64,000 nt of DNA, taken from Erythrobacter sp. (GTDB lineage Bacteria > Pseudomonadota > Alphaproteobacteria > Sphingomonadales > Sphingomonadaceae). Shown one piece after another: positions 40,182 to 48,745 of this stretch. A program made the translations under genes and the position numbers. Each line of letters starts with the position of its first letter. Positions within the stretch are counted from its first letter, which is position 1. The notes beneath the pieces were generated by a model. It made no database searches and was not told the DNA's origin. It saw only the letters and a program-made list of their open reading frames with translations. The stretch spans positions 1-64,000 of the forward strand of contig JAACTB010000014.1 in the NCBI GenBank assembly GCA_009993605.1. Direction: 5' to 3'.

Positions 40182-42779
40182 TCAGAAATCGATCCCTGCG
40201 CGCAGATAGAGATATCGCCCGTTGAAGCCGGACGGTGAGAACGAGCTATAGGGCAGGAAATAGCCGTTGAGCCCGTAATTCGGCGTACCGGGTCCGCCCG
40301 GTTGGCCGAAGAACACCCGATCGGGATAGCTGTCGAACACGTTGTTCGCGCCGATCGCCAGTTCCAGCCGCTCGATCGGCCGCGCACGCAGCTCGACATC
40401 GGCGACCCACTGGCCGGACAGGGTCTGGTCGTTCGCTTCCACCGCACCGGGGATCAGCACCTCGCCAAAGCGATTGGCCCGGGTCGTCACGCCGATGATC
40501 CCGTAATCCCAATCGAGCCCGAGATTGAGCTTCGTGCGCGGCTGGCCGCGGGTGAGACGCAGCGATTCCTGCCGTCCGAACAAAGTCAGGCCGGGCAGGC
40601 TCGGGAGGACGGCGGCATCGCGGATCTCGGTCTTGTTGTCGCTGTATCCAGCGGTCAGCGAAAAGTCGCCGACGCCGAAATCGGGCACACGATACGTGCC
40701 CACGATCTCGAAGCCTTCGGTGCGCGTATCGATCCCGTTGATGAAGAAGCGGGCCGAGGTGATATTATTGAAACCGGCCCCGCGCAGCAGCGACACGACC
40801 GCCGCGCCCTGGAGGTTTTCGGTTATGACGATGCGATCGTCGATATCGATGCGGTAGTAATCGGCGGTGATATTGAGCCCAGGGATCATCGAAAAGGTGA
40901 TACCGGCCGAAAGGTTAGTCGATTCCTCCGGTTCGAGCGGCTGCGATCCCAGAGCGAGCGCAACGGGGCTCGACACCGGGAAGGTCCCGATCTCCACGAG
41001 CGTTCCGTTGACGTTGTTGGTGCTGGTGGTGGCGTAGAATTGCTGGTGGAGGGACGGGGCCTTGAACCCGGTCGAGGCGCTGCCGCGCAGCGCGATGCCG
41101 TCGACGGGCTCGATGCGCGCGGCGATCTTGCCGTTCACCGTATCGCCGAAATCGGAGAAATCCTCGTAGCGCCCGGCCAGCTGGACGGTCAGGACGTCGA
41201 AGAAGGTGCTCTCCAGTTCGGCATAGACCGCCTTGGAATCGCGGCTCGCATCGACTTCGTTCGCCGGGCGGAAGCCGGGAAAGACCTGCGCCCCGGCCGG
41301 CGCGTTGAAGGGAGCCGCGGCGAAGGGACCGGCCTGGTAGCTTTGCGGATCGCCCGCATCGATCTGAAACCGTTCATCGCGATATTCCGCGCCGAAAGCG
41401 ACCGACAACCCGTCGCCGAAGCCCAGCTCGAAGGTGCGTTGCAGATCGAGATTGACGGTCGTCTGGCCGAAGGTCAGCTCGCCCGCATCGAAGCGCCGGG
41501 CGCTCGCATTGCCGAAGGAGGTGTTGAAGCTGTTCTCGACGAAGAAGTGAAACGCGTTTGCGCCATGGACGCTGGAGAGATCGTACTGGAAGCCCCCCAA
41601 CTCGCCCCGCACGCCGCCTGCAAAGGCAAAGTCGGTGATTTCCGACACGATCAGCGGCAGGAAGCCTTCCGAATAGAACGGCACGAAGCTCGTGGTCGAA
41701 GCCGAGAAGTTCCGGTTCCGCGCATCGTTGGCGCGGCGATAGAAGCCGGCGCTCTCCGCGTCGCGCTTGCCGAAACTGCCGAAGGTATAGATCTCGGCCG
41801 ATGCGGACAGGTCGTACCCGGCGTTGAGGAACAGCGAGAAATCGCTGATCGCCGCGTCGCCGTACCGATGGGTGTAGCGATCGAAGTTCAATTCGCGCGG
41901 ATCGGCCCGCCCCGCGATCGTGGGAAATTGCTGACGCGGATCGGCGGCGGACCGATTGGTCGGATTGCGATCCTGGAACTGACCGGTCAGGTTGAGATAG
42001 CCGTCCGGGCCCATGGGCAGGCCGAGATTGGCCGCCAGCGTCAAGGTTCCGCCATCGCGGCGCGAGCGTTCTTCTCCGGTGTCGGTCAGCTGGTAGACGC
42101 CGCCGGCGCCCGCATTCGGATCGAGCACAGGCTGGCCCGCCGCGTTCGTCACCGGTCCGCCCTGCTGCAACACGCCATCCATGTCGGTGCGGTACTGGCC
42201 GTAGGTGATCTGGGCGCGACCGCCTTCGGCCCGGCGCAGCTGGACGTTGATCACTCCGGCGATCGCATCCGAGCCATATTGCGAGGACGCGCCGTCGCGC
42301 AGCACCTCGATACGCTGGATGGCGAGCGGCGGAATGGTGTTGAGGTCGACCGCGGCGCTGCCCCGTCCGACCGACCCGTTCAGATTGAGCAGAGCCGACG
42401 TATGGCGGCGCTTCCCGTTCACGAGCACCAGAGTCTGGTCGGGCGCTAGGCCGCGCAGAGTGGCGGGGCGCAGCGCATCGGTACCGTCGGTGATCGAGGG
42501 CTGCGGGAAATTGAAGCTGGGGACCAGCTGGTTGAGGACCTTGTTGACTTCGGTGTAGCCCGAATTCGTCAGCGCATCGCCTCCGATAACGTCGATCGGA
42601 ACCGGACTATCCGCCGCAGAACGGTCGGTCCTGCGGCTTCCGATGACGACGATCTGCTCCTGCGGACTATCGTCACCCTCGACCGCCACATCCGTGTCGT
42701 CCGGCGCCTGTTGCGCAAGGAGGGGCGAGGAGAGAAAGGCGAAGGTGGCAGTCGATGCAAGCAAAGCGATACGAGACAT
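40182..42779 (-). CDS. TonB-dependent outer-membrane receptor
   Basis: An 865-residue outer-membrane transporter driven by TonB. It has a signal peptide (MSRIALLASTATFAFLSSPL), an acidic TonB-box region around EQIVVIGSRRTDRSA, a plug domain with ATLRGLAPDQTLVLVNGKRR and VEVLRDGASSQYGSDAIAGV-type segments, and a 22-strand barrel ending in the aromatic tail LYLRAGIDF. Substrate is not readable from sequence; relatives import siderophores, sugars, peptides or B12. Two related palindromes lie 110-160 bases upstream. Confidence 0.95.
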   Translation of the reverse strand: MSRIALLASTATFAFLSSPLLAQQAPDDTDVAVEGDDSPQEQIVVIGSRRTDRSAADSPVPIDVIGGDALTNSGYTEVNKVLNQLVPSFNFPQPSITDGTDALRPATLRGLAPDQTLVLVNGKRRHTSALLNLNGSVGRGSAAVDLNTIPPLAIQRIEVLRDGASSQYGSDAIAGVINVQLRRAEGGRAQITYGQYRTDMDGVLQQGGPVTNAAGQPVLDPNAGAGGVYQLTDTGEERSRRDGGTLTLAANLGLPMGPDGYLNLTGQFQDRNPTNRSAADPRQQFPTIAGRADPRELNFDRYTHRYGDAAISDFSLFLNAGYDLSASAEIYTFGSFGKRDAESAGFYRRANDARNRNFSASTTSFVPFYSEGFLPLIVSEITDFAFAGGVRGELGGFQYDLSSVHGANAFHFFVENSFNTSFGNASARRFDAGELTFGQTTVNLDLQRTFELGFGDGLSVAFGAEYRDERFQIDAGDPQSYQAGPFAAAPFNAPAGAQVFPGFRPANEVDASRDSKAVYAELESTFFDVLTVQLAGRYEDFSDFGDTVNGKIAARIEPVDGIALRGSASTGFKAPSLHQQFYATTSTNNVNGTLVEIGTFPVSSPVALALGSQPLEPEESTNLSAGITFSMIPGLNITADYYRIDIDDRIVITENLQGAAVVSLLRGAGFNNITSARFFINGIDTRTEGFEIVGTYRVPDFGVGDFSLTAGYSDNKTEIRDAAVLPSLPGLTLFGRQESLRLTRGQPRTKLNLGLDWDYGIIGVTTRANRFGEVLIPGAVEANDQTLSGQWVADVELRARPIERLELAIGANNVFDSYPDRVFFGQPGGPGTPNYGLNGYFLPYSSFSPSGFNGRYLYLRAGIDF

Positions 42780-42889
42780 TCAAGGGCCCTCCCTGGAAAG
42801 CCCGCTATTTACCAGTACGCAATATAAAAACAAGATCGTAAACGATGCTTGGCCCTTCGATCATTTAGGGCGTCGCATGAGACATAAGA

Positions 42890-42905
42890 TTGCGATTGAT
42901 CGCAA
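42890..42905. promoter_or_regulatory. palindromic candidate operator 1 of TonB receptor
   Basis: TTGCGAT-TG-ATCGCAA is a perfect 7+2+7 inverted repeat about 111 bases upstream of the receptor start codon. Confidence 0.45.
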
Positions 42906-42922
42906 CAATCAGCCAAAGCGTA

Positions 42923-42937
42923 TTGCGGAATTCGCAA
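42923..42937. promoter_or_regulatory. palindromic candidate operator 2 of TonB receptor
   Basis: TTGCG-GAATT-CGCAA shares the arms of the palindrome at 42890; the centres are about 32.5 bases (three helical turns) apart, which suits one regulator binding both. Confidence 0.4.
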
Positions 42938-43157
42938 CTACGCGACCGGAAAGCTCCTTTCGATCGGACCGCCGCATAGTCGTGGCGCCATCCAGCGATC
43001 TGCCGCACCCTGCGAAATGAGTGCGCGGAACTGAAGAAGAAGTACTATTGGAATAGACAAATCTGGTCGGCTATGATCGAGTTCGCAGTATCATCGCCGA
43101 TTTACCTTCACAATCTATGAATTTTATTTTGGAAGACCGACGCCAACTCGCTCCAAT

Positions 43158-43760
43158 TCATTCACTGGCGTAGGCACGGCAAAACACTTCGACCGCAGCC
43201 GCGATGCGTTGTGCGTCGCGTTTTTCGTCGCGGGGCATCCCGAAACGGCGTTCGAGATCGCCCATGCCCTTGCACATCGCGGCGAATTGTTCGGCTGCGA
43301 GTTCGGGATCCTCGACGGAAATCTCGCCCGCTGCATTCAGCGATGTCAGCAACGCCGCGAACGCCTTTTTCATGCGATGCGGGCCTGCCGCGAGAAAGGT
43401 TGCGCCGATGGCCGGATCGAGTTCGATTTCCGCCGCGATACGACGCTCGAACTGGACCATTTCCGGTCGCGAGAGAAAGGCGACCATTGCTTTACCGATT
43501 TCCGCCAGCCGCTCGCGCAAAGTGCCATTGGGTAGCATCGGCACTGTGAAATGGCTGCGGATGCGTTCGCATTCCTGCTCGACGGCAGCCGTGAACAAGC
43601 CCCGCTTGTCGGTAAAATGATTATATACGGTCACCTTCGAAACGCCCGCCGCGGCCGCGACCTGCTCGATCGATGTCGCGGCGTAGCCGAGGTCGAAGAA
43701 GCTGGCGATTGCCGCATCCACGATGGCCTTTCGCTTCGCCTCGCTGACAGGCCTGCCCAT
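43158..43760 (-). CDS. TetR-family repressor of the adjacent efflux operon
   Basis: A 200-residue TetR/AcrR-type regulator. The DNA-binding domain reads AIVDAAIASFFDLGYAATSI then VAAAAGVSKVTVYNHFTDKR. The C-terminal ligand-binding half is typical in length. ATG at 43760 (MGRPVSEAKR) is chosen; an upstream TTG at 43796 would add 12 residues. It is divergent from the ABC efflux operon, and the intergenic region has a doubled palindromic operator, so it very probably represses that operon. Confidence 0.93.
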   Translation of the reverse strand: MGRPVSEAKRKAIVDAAIASFFDLGYAATSIEQVAAAAGVSKVTVYNHFTDKRGLFTAAVEQECERIRSHFTVPMLPNGTLRERLAEIGKAMVAFLSRPEMVQFERRIAAEIELDPAIGATFLAAGPHRMKKAFAALLTSLNAAGEISVEDPELAAEQFAAMCKGMGDLERRFGMPRDEKRDAQRIAAAVEVFCRAYASE

Positions 43761-43789
43761 GCGAGCAGGCGTCGATCTGGTATCGTTAC

Positions 43790-43832
43790 TTGACAATCTG
43801 AACGGCCCCGTTCATCTGAACGCAATCGTTCA
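43790..43832. promoter_or_regulatory. TetR operator pair and promoter region of efflux operon
   Basis: Two 16-base palindromes are arranged head to tail two bases apart: TGAACGG-CC-CCGTTCA (43799-43814) and TGAACG-CAAT-CGTTCA (43817-43832). Centres are 18 bases apart, like QacR/TetR sites that bind two dimers. A consensus -35 TTGACA (43790-43795) runs into the first site, so binding would block transcription to the right. Confidence 0.65.
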
Positions 43833-43883
43833 ATATTGAGCTATGTTACCGGTCTTGACAAGAGAGGCGGCGGAACGTTTGGT

Positions 43884-45017
43884 ATGAACTGGATCGCGAT
43901 CCGCATGCTCACGGGCGACGCGCAGAAGTTCTACGGGCTGCTGTTCGGGATCGCGTTCTCCACTCTCCTCATCACGCAGCAACTGACGATCTTCGTAAAC
44001 CTGCTCGAACGCGGCTCGAGCGGCGTCTACAACGTGTCCAGCGCCGATGTCTGGGTGATGGACCCGGTCAGCAGGACGACCGAGGTCGCCTATCCGATGC
44101 CGTCGACCGCGCTCGACAAGGTGCGCGGCGTGGCCGGCGTCGCCTGGGCGGTGCCGCATATCCGTGCCTCGGCATCGGTCCGCACCGGTAGCGGCGAGCT
44201 CGAAGGGGTTTCGGTTGTCGGCGTCGACGACGCTACGCTGATCGGCCTTCCCAAGGGCATGGTCGAAGGGGCGCCGCAGGTCCTGTCAGAGCCCGACAGC
44301 GTGATCATCGACGATGTCGGCGCGACGCGCATGTTCCCGGACGAAAGCCCGATCGGCCAGCGGCTCGAACTGAACGACCAGCGCGCGGTGATCCGCGGCA
44401 TCGCTGATGCGATTCCGAGCTTCACCAGCCAGGTCACCCTCTATACCAAATACAGCCGCGCGCTGAATTACGTGCCGGGCACGCGCAACCGCCTGTCCTT
44501 CGTGCTGGTCGGCAAGGCGCAGGATGTCTCGCCGGAAGAACTGGTCGAGCGGATCGAAAGCCAGACCGGCCTTCGCGCCCGCACCCGTGACGAATTCGCG
44601 CGCGACGGGGTCGACTTCATCATCGAGAACACGGGGATTCCGCTCAATTTCGGAATAACCGTCGCGCTCGGCTTCATCGTCGGCGTGGCCATCGTCGGCC
44701 TGACCTTCAGCCTCTTCATCCGCGACAACATCAAGCAATTCGGGGCCTTGAAGGCGATCGGTGTCACGAACGGCACAATCCGCCGCATGGTCGCGGTGCA
44801 GGCGGGCATGGTCGGCTTTATCGGTTACGGGCTCGGCGTCGTCGGGACAGTGCTGTTCATCCTCGGCTTTTCCGGCAATCCGACTTTCAAGGGCTTCTAC
44901 ATCCCCTGGCAGGTTCCCCTCGTCAGCCTGGTCGCCATCGTGGTGATCATCGCGCTGACCGGCTGGCTGGCTCTGCGCAGCGTGATGAAGACCGAACCTG
45001 CGGCGGTGTTCCGGTGA
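43884..45017 (+). CDS. ABC transporter permease, MacB/FtsX (DevC-like)
   Basis: A 377-residue inner-membrane permease of a tripartite efflux pump. It has one N-terminal transmembrane helix (FYGLLFGIAFSTLLITQQ), a large periplasmic MacB_PCD-type domain (about 45-240) and three C-terminal helices of the FtsX domain (GFIVGVAIVGLTFSLFIRDN, MVGFIGYGLGVVGTVLFILG, VPLVSLVAIVVIIALTG). ATG at 43884 is chosen over a TTG at 43836. It overlaps the ATPase gene by four bases. Confidence 0.92.
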   Translation: MNWIAIRMLTGDAQKFYGLLFGIAFSTLLITQQLTIFVNLLERGSSGVYNVSSADVWVMDPVSRTTEVAYPMPSTALDKVRGVAGVAWAVPHIRASASVRTGSGELEGVSVVGVDDATLIGLPKGMVEGAPQVLSEPDSVIIDDVGATRMFPDESPIGQRLELNDQRAVIRGIADAIPSFTSQVTLYTKYSRALNYVPGTRNRLSFVLVGKAQDVSPEELVERIESQTGLRARTRDEFARDGVDFIIENTGIPLNFGITVALGFIVGVAIVGLTFSLFIRDNIKQFGALKAIGVTNGTIRRMVAVQAGMVGFIGYGLGVVGTVLFILGFSGNPTFKGFYIPWQVPLVSLVAIVVIIALTGWLALRSVMKTEPAAVFR

Positions 45018-45733
45018 GCGCGGCGCCCGGTCAGCAGGCGGCCATTTCGGTGCGCGACGTGTCCCGCGACTTTACCGCCGGACAGCAGACCATCCGCGTC
45101 CTCCATAGCATCGATCTCGACGTCGCGCCGGGCGAGCTGACCTATCTCGTCGGCGAGAGCGGGTCGGGCAAGACGACGCTGATCTCGATCATGTGCGGCA
45201 TATTGTGGCCGACCGAGGGCAGCGTCGAAGTGTTCGGCACGCCGATCTACGGTCTGTCCGACGACGATCTGGTCCGCTTCCGGCTGGAGAATATCGGTTT
45301 CATCTTTCAGCAGTACAATCTCATCCCCGCGATCAACGCGGCCAGCAATGCCGCCGTACCCTTGATCGCGCGGGGTATGGACCGCCAGGAGGCCCGCGAG
45401 CGGGCGGTCGCGATGATGGAAAAGCTCAATATCGCCAATCAGGCGGACAAGCTGCCGAACCAGCTTTCGGGCGGCCAGCAACAGCGAGTCGCCATTGCCC
45501 GCGCGCTCGTCCACGAACCGCGCCTCGTCGTCTGCGACGAGCCTACAGCCGCGCTCGATGCCACGTCCGGTCGGCGCGTGATGGACCTGTTGCGCGACGT
45601 TGCGCTGGCGGAAGACCGTGCCTGCATCATCGTCACGCACGACAACCGTATCTTCGATCTCGCCGACCGCATTCTCGTGCTCGAGGACGGTCGCATCACG
45701 CATGACGGCCAATCCATGCCGGAGGATCACTGA
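45014..45733 (+). CDS. ABC transporter ATP-binding protein (MacB/LolD-like)
   Basis: A 239-residue ATPase of the efflux pump: Walker A GESGSGKTT, Q-loop FIFQQYNLIP, signature LSGGQQQRVAIARAL, Walker B LVVCDEPTAALD, and switch VTHDNRIF. It starts within the permease stop and is followed one base later by the adaptor gene. Confidence 0.95.
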   Translation: MSAAPGQQAAISVRDVSRDFTAGQQTIRVLHSIDLDVAPGELTYLVGESGSGKTTLISIMCGILWPTEGSVEVFGTPIYGLSDDDLVRFRLENIGFIFQQYNLIPAINAASNAAVPLIARGMDRQEARERAVAMMEKLNIANQADKLPNQLSGGQQQRVAIARALVHEPRLVVCDEPTAALDATSGRRVMDLLRDVALAEDRACIIVTHDNRIFDLADRILVLEDGRITHDGQSMPEDH

Positions 45734-45734
45734 G

Positions 45735-46760
45735 ATGGCTCTGCTGCCTTCGAATATCAGCTTTTCGCGCCAGGTGCTGCCCACCGTCGCAGTGATCGGC
45801 CTGCTCGTTGCAGTGGCCTATATCGCCTTCGGCCTGCCCGATCGCGAGCTGAGCGAACCGACCGGCGAACCGCCCATCGCACCCGCGACTCTCGCCAACG
45901 AAGCTAGGGTCGCCGGTTCGGGCGTCGTCGAACCGTCGAGCGAGCTTATCCAAGTCGGCACCGCGCTGGCCGGCCTTGTCACCGACCTGCGCGTGCAACC
46001 GGGCGATTTCGTCGACAAGGGCCAGCCGCTCTTCGTGGTCGACACCCGCGCCCTCGAAGCGCGGGCGAGCGAGACCCGGACCGCAATCGGCGAAGCGCGG
46101 GCCGCCATTGCCGAGGCGCAGGCGGCGATAAGCGAAGCGCGCACCGCCGAAGCCACCGCAGCGCGCCAGCTCGACCTGTATCGCAACGTCACCGATCCGG
46201 CTGCCGTGAGCCGGGCCGAAGTCATACGGGCGGAAGGTGAGGCCGCCGCCGCGCGCGAGCGGCGTGCATTGGCGCAGGCGCGCCTGTCCGCCGCGCGGGC
46301 GCGTCTCGATAGCGCTGAGGCCCAGGCGTCGAGCGCGCGCACCGAAATCGGCCGGGCGACCGTGCGGGCACCGATCGCGGGCGAGATCCTTGCGGTCGAC
46401 ATCCGTCCGGGCGAATTCCTGTCGACCATGGGCGGCAGCGGCCAACCCTTCATCGAAATGGGCGAAACGCGTCCGCTCCATGTCCGCATCGATATCGACG
46501 AGGAACAGGCCGCGCGGGCCGATCTCGGCGCGGAAGCCACGGTCAATCCGCGCGGGGCATCGGACCGGCGGGTAAAAGCTCGCTTCGTGCGGGCAGAGCC
46601 GCTGGTCGTGCCCAAACGCTCGCTCACCAATTCCGCGGCTGAGCGCGTCGATGTGCGGGTCTTGCAGGTGATCTACGCCTTGCCCGACGATGCGCGCGGC
46701 ATGTTCCGCGTCGGCCAGCAGGTCGATGCCTGGATCCCGGCGAAGAAACCTGCCCGATGA
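45735..46760 (+). CDS. HlyD-family periplasmic adaptor of the efflux pump
   Basis: A 341-residue membrane-fusion protein linking the inner-membrane ABC unit to the outer-membrane channel. It has an N-terminal anchor (about 12-35), a biotinyl-lipoyl half (GLVTDLRVQPGDFVDKGQPL), a long alanine/arginine/glutamate-rich coiled coil (about 95-215), the second lipoyl half (VRAPIAGEILAVDIRPGEFL) and a beta-barrel domain. It begins at ATG 45735, two bases after the ATPase stop, and overlaps the OMF gene by four bases. Confidence 0.94.
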   Translation: MALLPSNISFSRQVLPTVAVIGLLVAVAYIAFGLPDRELSEPTGEPPIAPATLANEARVAGSGVVEPSSELIQVGTALAGLVTDLRVQPGDFVDKGQPLFVVDTRALEARASETRTAIGEARAAIAEAQAAISEARTAEATAARQLDLYRNVTDPAAVSRAEVIRAEGEAAAARERRALAQARLSAARARLDSAEAQASSARTEIGRATVRAPIAGEILAVDIRPGEFLSTMGGSGQPFIEMGETRPLHVRIDIDEEQAARADLGAEATVNPRGASDRRVKARFVRAEPLVVPKRSLTNSAAERVDVRVLQVIYALPDDARGMFRVGQQVDAWIPAKKPAR

Positions 46761-48166
46761 TCCGCGCCGCACCTCTGCTTGCCGCTGCCGCGCTAGCGGG
46801 ATGCGCAGCCGGTCCTCCGCCGGACATGGCGACGCCGATCCCGGTCCTGCCGGAAAGCTATCTCTACGCACCGCGTCCCGCAGAGGCCGGATCGCTGGCG
46901 GCCTTGCTGCCAACCGACGATCCCGCGTTCGATCGTCTCGCGGATCAGGCGCTGACCAGTTCGCCCACGCTCGGCGAAGCGCTGGCGCGCATCGAGCAGG
47001 CGCGCGCCGGGGCCTCTCGCGCGGAGGCCGAGCGCCTCCCGAATATCGGCGCCAACGCGTCGGTCGCCGGGCAGCGGACCAATCCCGCTCAGTTCGGCGC
47101 CAATCTGCCCCCTGGCGTGGCGATCGACAGCGAGCGTGTCAGCTACGGCGCCAATCTCACCACGCGCTGGGACCCGGATATTTTCGGCGCGTTGCGCGCG
47201 CAGGAGCGGGCTGCCTTGCTCCGTGTCGATGCTGCATCCGCCGGAGCGTCGGCGGTGCGCCAGGCACTCATCGCGGAAATCGCGGCGAGCGTGATCGACT
47301 GGCGCACGCTCGCGGCCCGACAGGCCGCACTCGAAAGCGATCTTGCAGCGGCGGGCGAACTGGCCCGGCTCGCCGAAGTGCGCGAGCGTGCGGGGATAGC
47401 GCCCGGCTTCGACCGGGTGCGCGCGGAAAGCCAGGCCGCCGCTTCGCGCAGTCGATTGCAAAGCCTTGCGGGCGAACGCGCGCGGGTTCTTGGCCGCCTG
47501 GTAACGCTTACCGCCCAAGGTGGAGCGCAGGTGAGCGCGGCGCTCCAAAAAGAGGGGCCCACGGACGCTCTCCTGCCGCCCCCCATCGCCCTTCCCTCCG
47601 AACTGCTCGCCAACCGCCCCGACGTGGTCCGCGCCGCTGCCGAGCTTTCCGCCGCCGACGCCGATCTCGCAGCGACGGCCCGGCAGCGCTTCCCGCGCTT
47701 CGACCTCAGCGCCGCGATCGGGCTGCTCGCTTTCGGTGTCGGCGACCTTTTCGACACCGATTCCGTGATCGGATCGCTCGCAGCCTCCGTGGCCGCACCC
47801 TTGCTCGACTTCGGGCGGATCGAGGCCGAAATCGACGGCGCGGCTGCGGCGAAGCGCGCTGCGTTCGAAGCCTATCGCGGCGCAGTCTTTACAGCGCTCG
47901 GAGACGCGGAGGCCGCTTACGGTCTCGTGGCCGCCGCCGATGCCGAAGCAGCGGCTTCGATGGCCGAGCGCGACATTGCGCAACGCGCGGCGGCCATCGC
48001 CAACACGCGCTTCGAGGCGGGTCTGGCCGATTTCCTGACCGTCATCGAAGCGCGGCGGGCCGCCGATGCCAGCGGCGAACGCGCCGCCGCGGCCCTCGGC
48101 CGAGCGCGCCGGGCCCGCGTGCTGCTATGGCAAGCGGTCGGGGGAACTTCGGGCGCGCGAGACTGA
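46757..48166 (+). CDS. outer-membrane efflux channel, NodT/OMF lipoprotein
   Basis: A 469-residue TolC-like channel with a lipoprotein signal (LAAAALAGC) and two OEP repeats (ALARIEQARAGASRAEAERL and ELSAADADLAATARQRFPRF regions, each with DPDIFG or LLDF-type strands). It completes a four-gene tripartite exporter controlled by the divergent TetR protein. Likely substrates are toxic small molecules or lipids; not readable from sequence. Confidence 0.94.
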   Translation: MIRAAPLLAAAALAGCAAGPPPDMATPIPVLPESYLYAPRPAEAGSLAALLPTDDPAFDRLADQALTSSPTLGEALARIEQARAGASRAEAERLPNIGANASVAGQRTNPAQFGANLPPGVAIDSERVSYGANLTTRWDPDIFGALRAQERAALLRVDAASAGASAVRQALIAEIAASVIDWRTLAARQAALESDLAAAGELARLAEVRERAGIAPGFDRVRAESQAAASRSRLQSLAGERARVLGRLVTLTAQGGAQVSAALQKEGPTDALLPPPIALPSELLANRPDVVRAAAELSAADADLAATARQRFPRFDLSAAIGLLAFGVGDLFDTDSVIGSLAASVAAPLLDFGRIEAEIDGAAAAKRAAFEAYRGAVFTALGDAEAAYGLVAAADAEAAASMAERDIAQRAAAIANTRFEAGLADFLTVIEARRAADASGERAAAALGRARRARVLLWQAVGGTSGARD

Positions 48167-48354
48167 GCGCGAAGGCTTGCAGCGAGAGCGAAACGGCCAG
48201 GTTTGCAAGCCTGCTCGACAAGTCCGCTCGGCCATGATTGTGCGGCAATCGCCCTTGTCGGCTCGAGGATACGCCTCGGCGGCGGAATCGGTTCGTGGTC
48301 GAAGGGGCAAAGGTTACAACAAAATTTTAAGCATATTGCGCGAAAGACCGACGA

Positions 48355-48360
48355 TATAAT
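48355..48360 (+). promoter_or_regulatory. candidate -10 of the receiver/GT2 operon
   Basis: A perfect TATAAT lies 13 bases before the response-regulator ATG in an AT-rich stretch, with no good -35. Initiation here would begin within the GGGAG ribosome-binding site (48363-48367), so the true promoter may lie further upstream. Confidence 0.35.
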
Positions 48361-48373
48361 TCGGGAGCGCGTA

Positions 48374-48745
48374 ATGGCCAAAATACTTATTGCGGACGAC
48401 GATCCGATCCTGGTCGAACTCGTAAGGTTCCGGCTCGAAGGGGCGGGATACCAGGTCCTCGAGGCAACCGACGGGCAACAGGCCATCGAGGCAGTCAAGA
48501 CGGAACGGCCGGATCTGATCGTGCTCGATTCCATGATGCCGTTGCTGTCCGGTCGCGAAGTCCTTCTCTATCTTCAGAAAAACACCGCCACCAAGGACAT
48601 TCCGGTCATCATGCTGACCGCCAGGAGCGGGGAAAGCGATATCGTCTCGGCCATCCGGTCGGGCGCGTCGGATTATCTGACCAAGCCTTTCATCCCGCAG
48701 GAATTGCTCGTTCGAATCGAAAAGCTCCTCACGCTGGTGACGTGA
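48374..48745 (+). CDS. single-domain response regulator (receiver only)
   Basis: A 123-residue CheY-like receiver with no output domain. The acidic pair is in LIADDDP, the phosphorylation aspartate in LIVLDSMMP, the switch threonine in IMLTARSG and the lysine in YLTKPF. It is first in an operon with a YaiO-like protein, a HEAT protein and a processive glycosyltransferase; the stop overlaps the next start. By analogy with other lone receivers it probably acts by protein contact, perhaps on the synthase or HEAT protein. No histidine kinase gene is nearby. Confidence 0.93.
   Translation: MAKILIADDDPILVELVRFRLEGAGYQVLEATDGQQAIEAVKTERPDLIVLDSMMPLLSGREVLLYLQKNTATKDIPVIMLTARSGESDIVSAIRSGASDYLTKPFIPQELLVRIEKLLTLVT

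Larger units (their letters stand above)
42780..43157. other. 378-base intergenic region with TonB-receptor control sites
   Basis: Lies upstream of the TonB receptor and beyond the TetR stop. It is AT-richer than its neighbours and contains no gene I can support. Two palindromes of the TTGCG-CGCAA type are the only clear structure. Confidence 0.5.

Noticed and set aside
40302-42449. A 715-residue frame antisense to the TonB receptor
   Set aside because: Mirror of a coding strand; the receptor is complete with signal and terminal aromatic residue.
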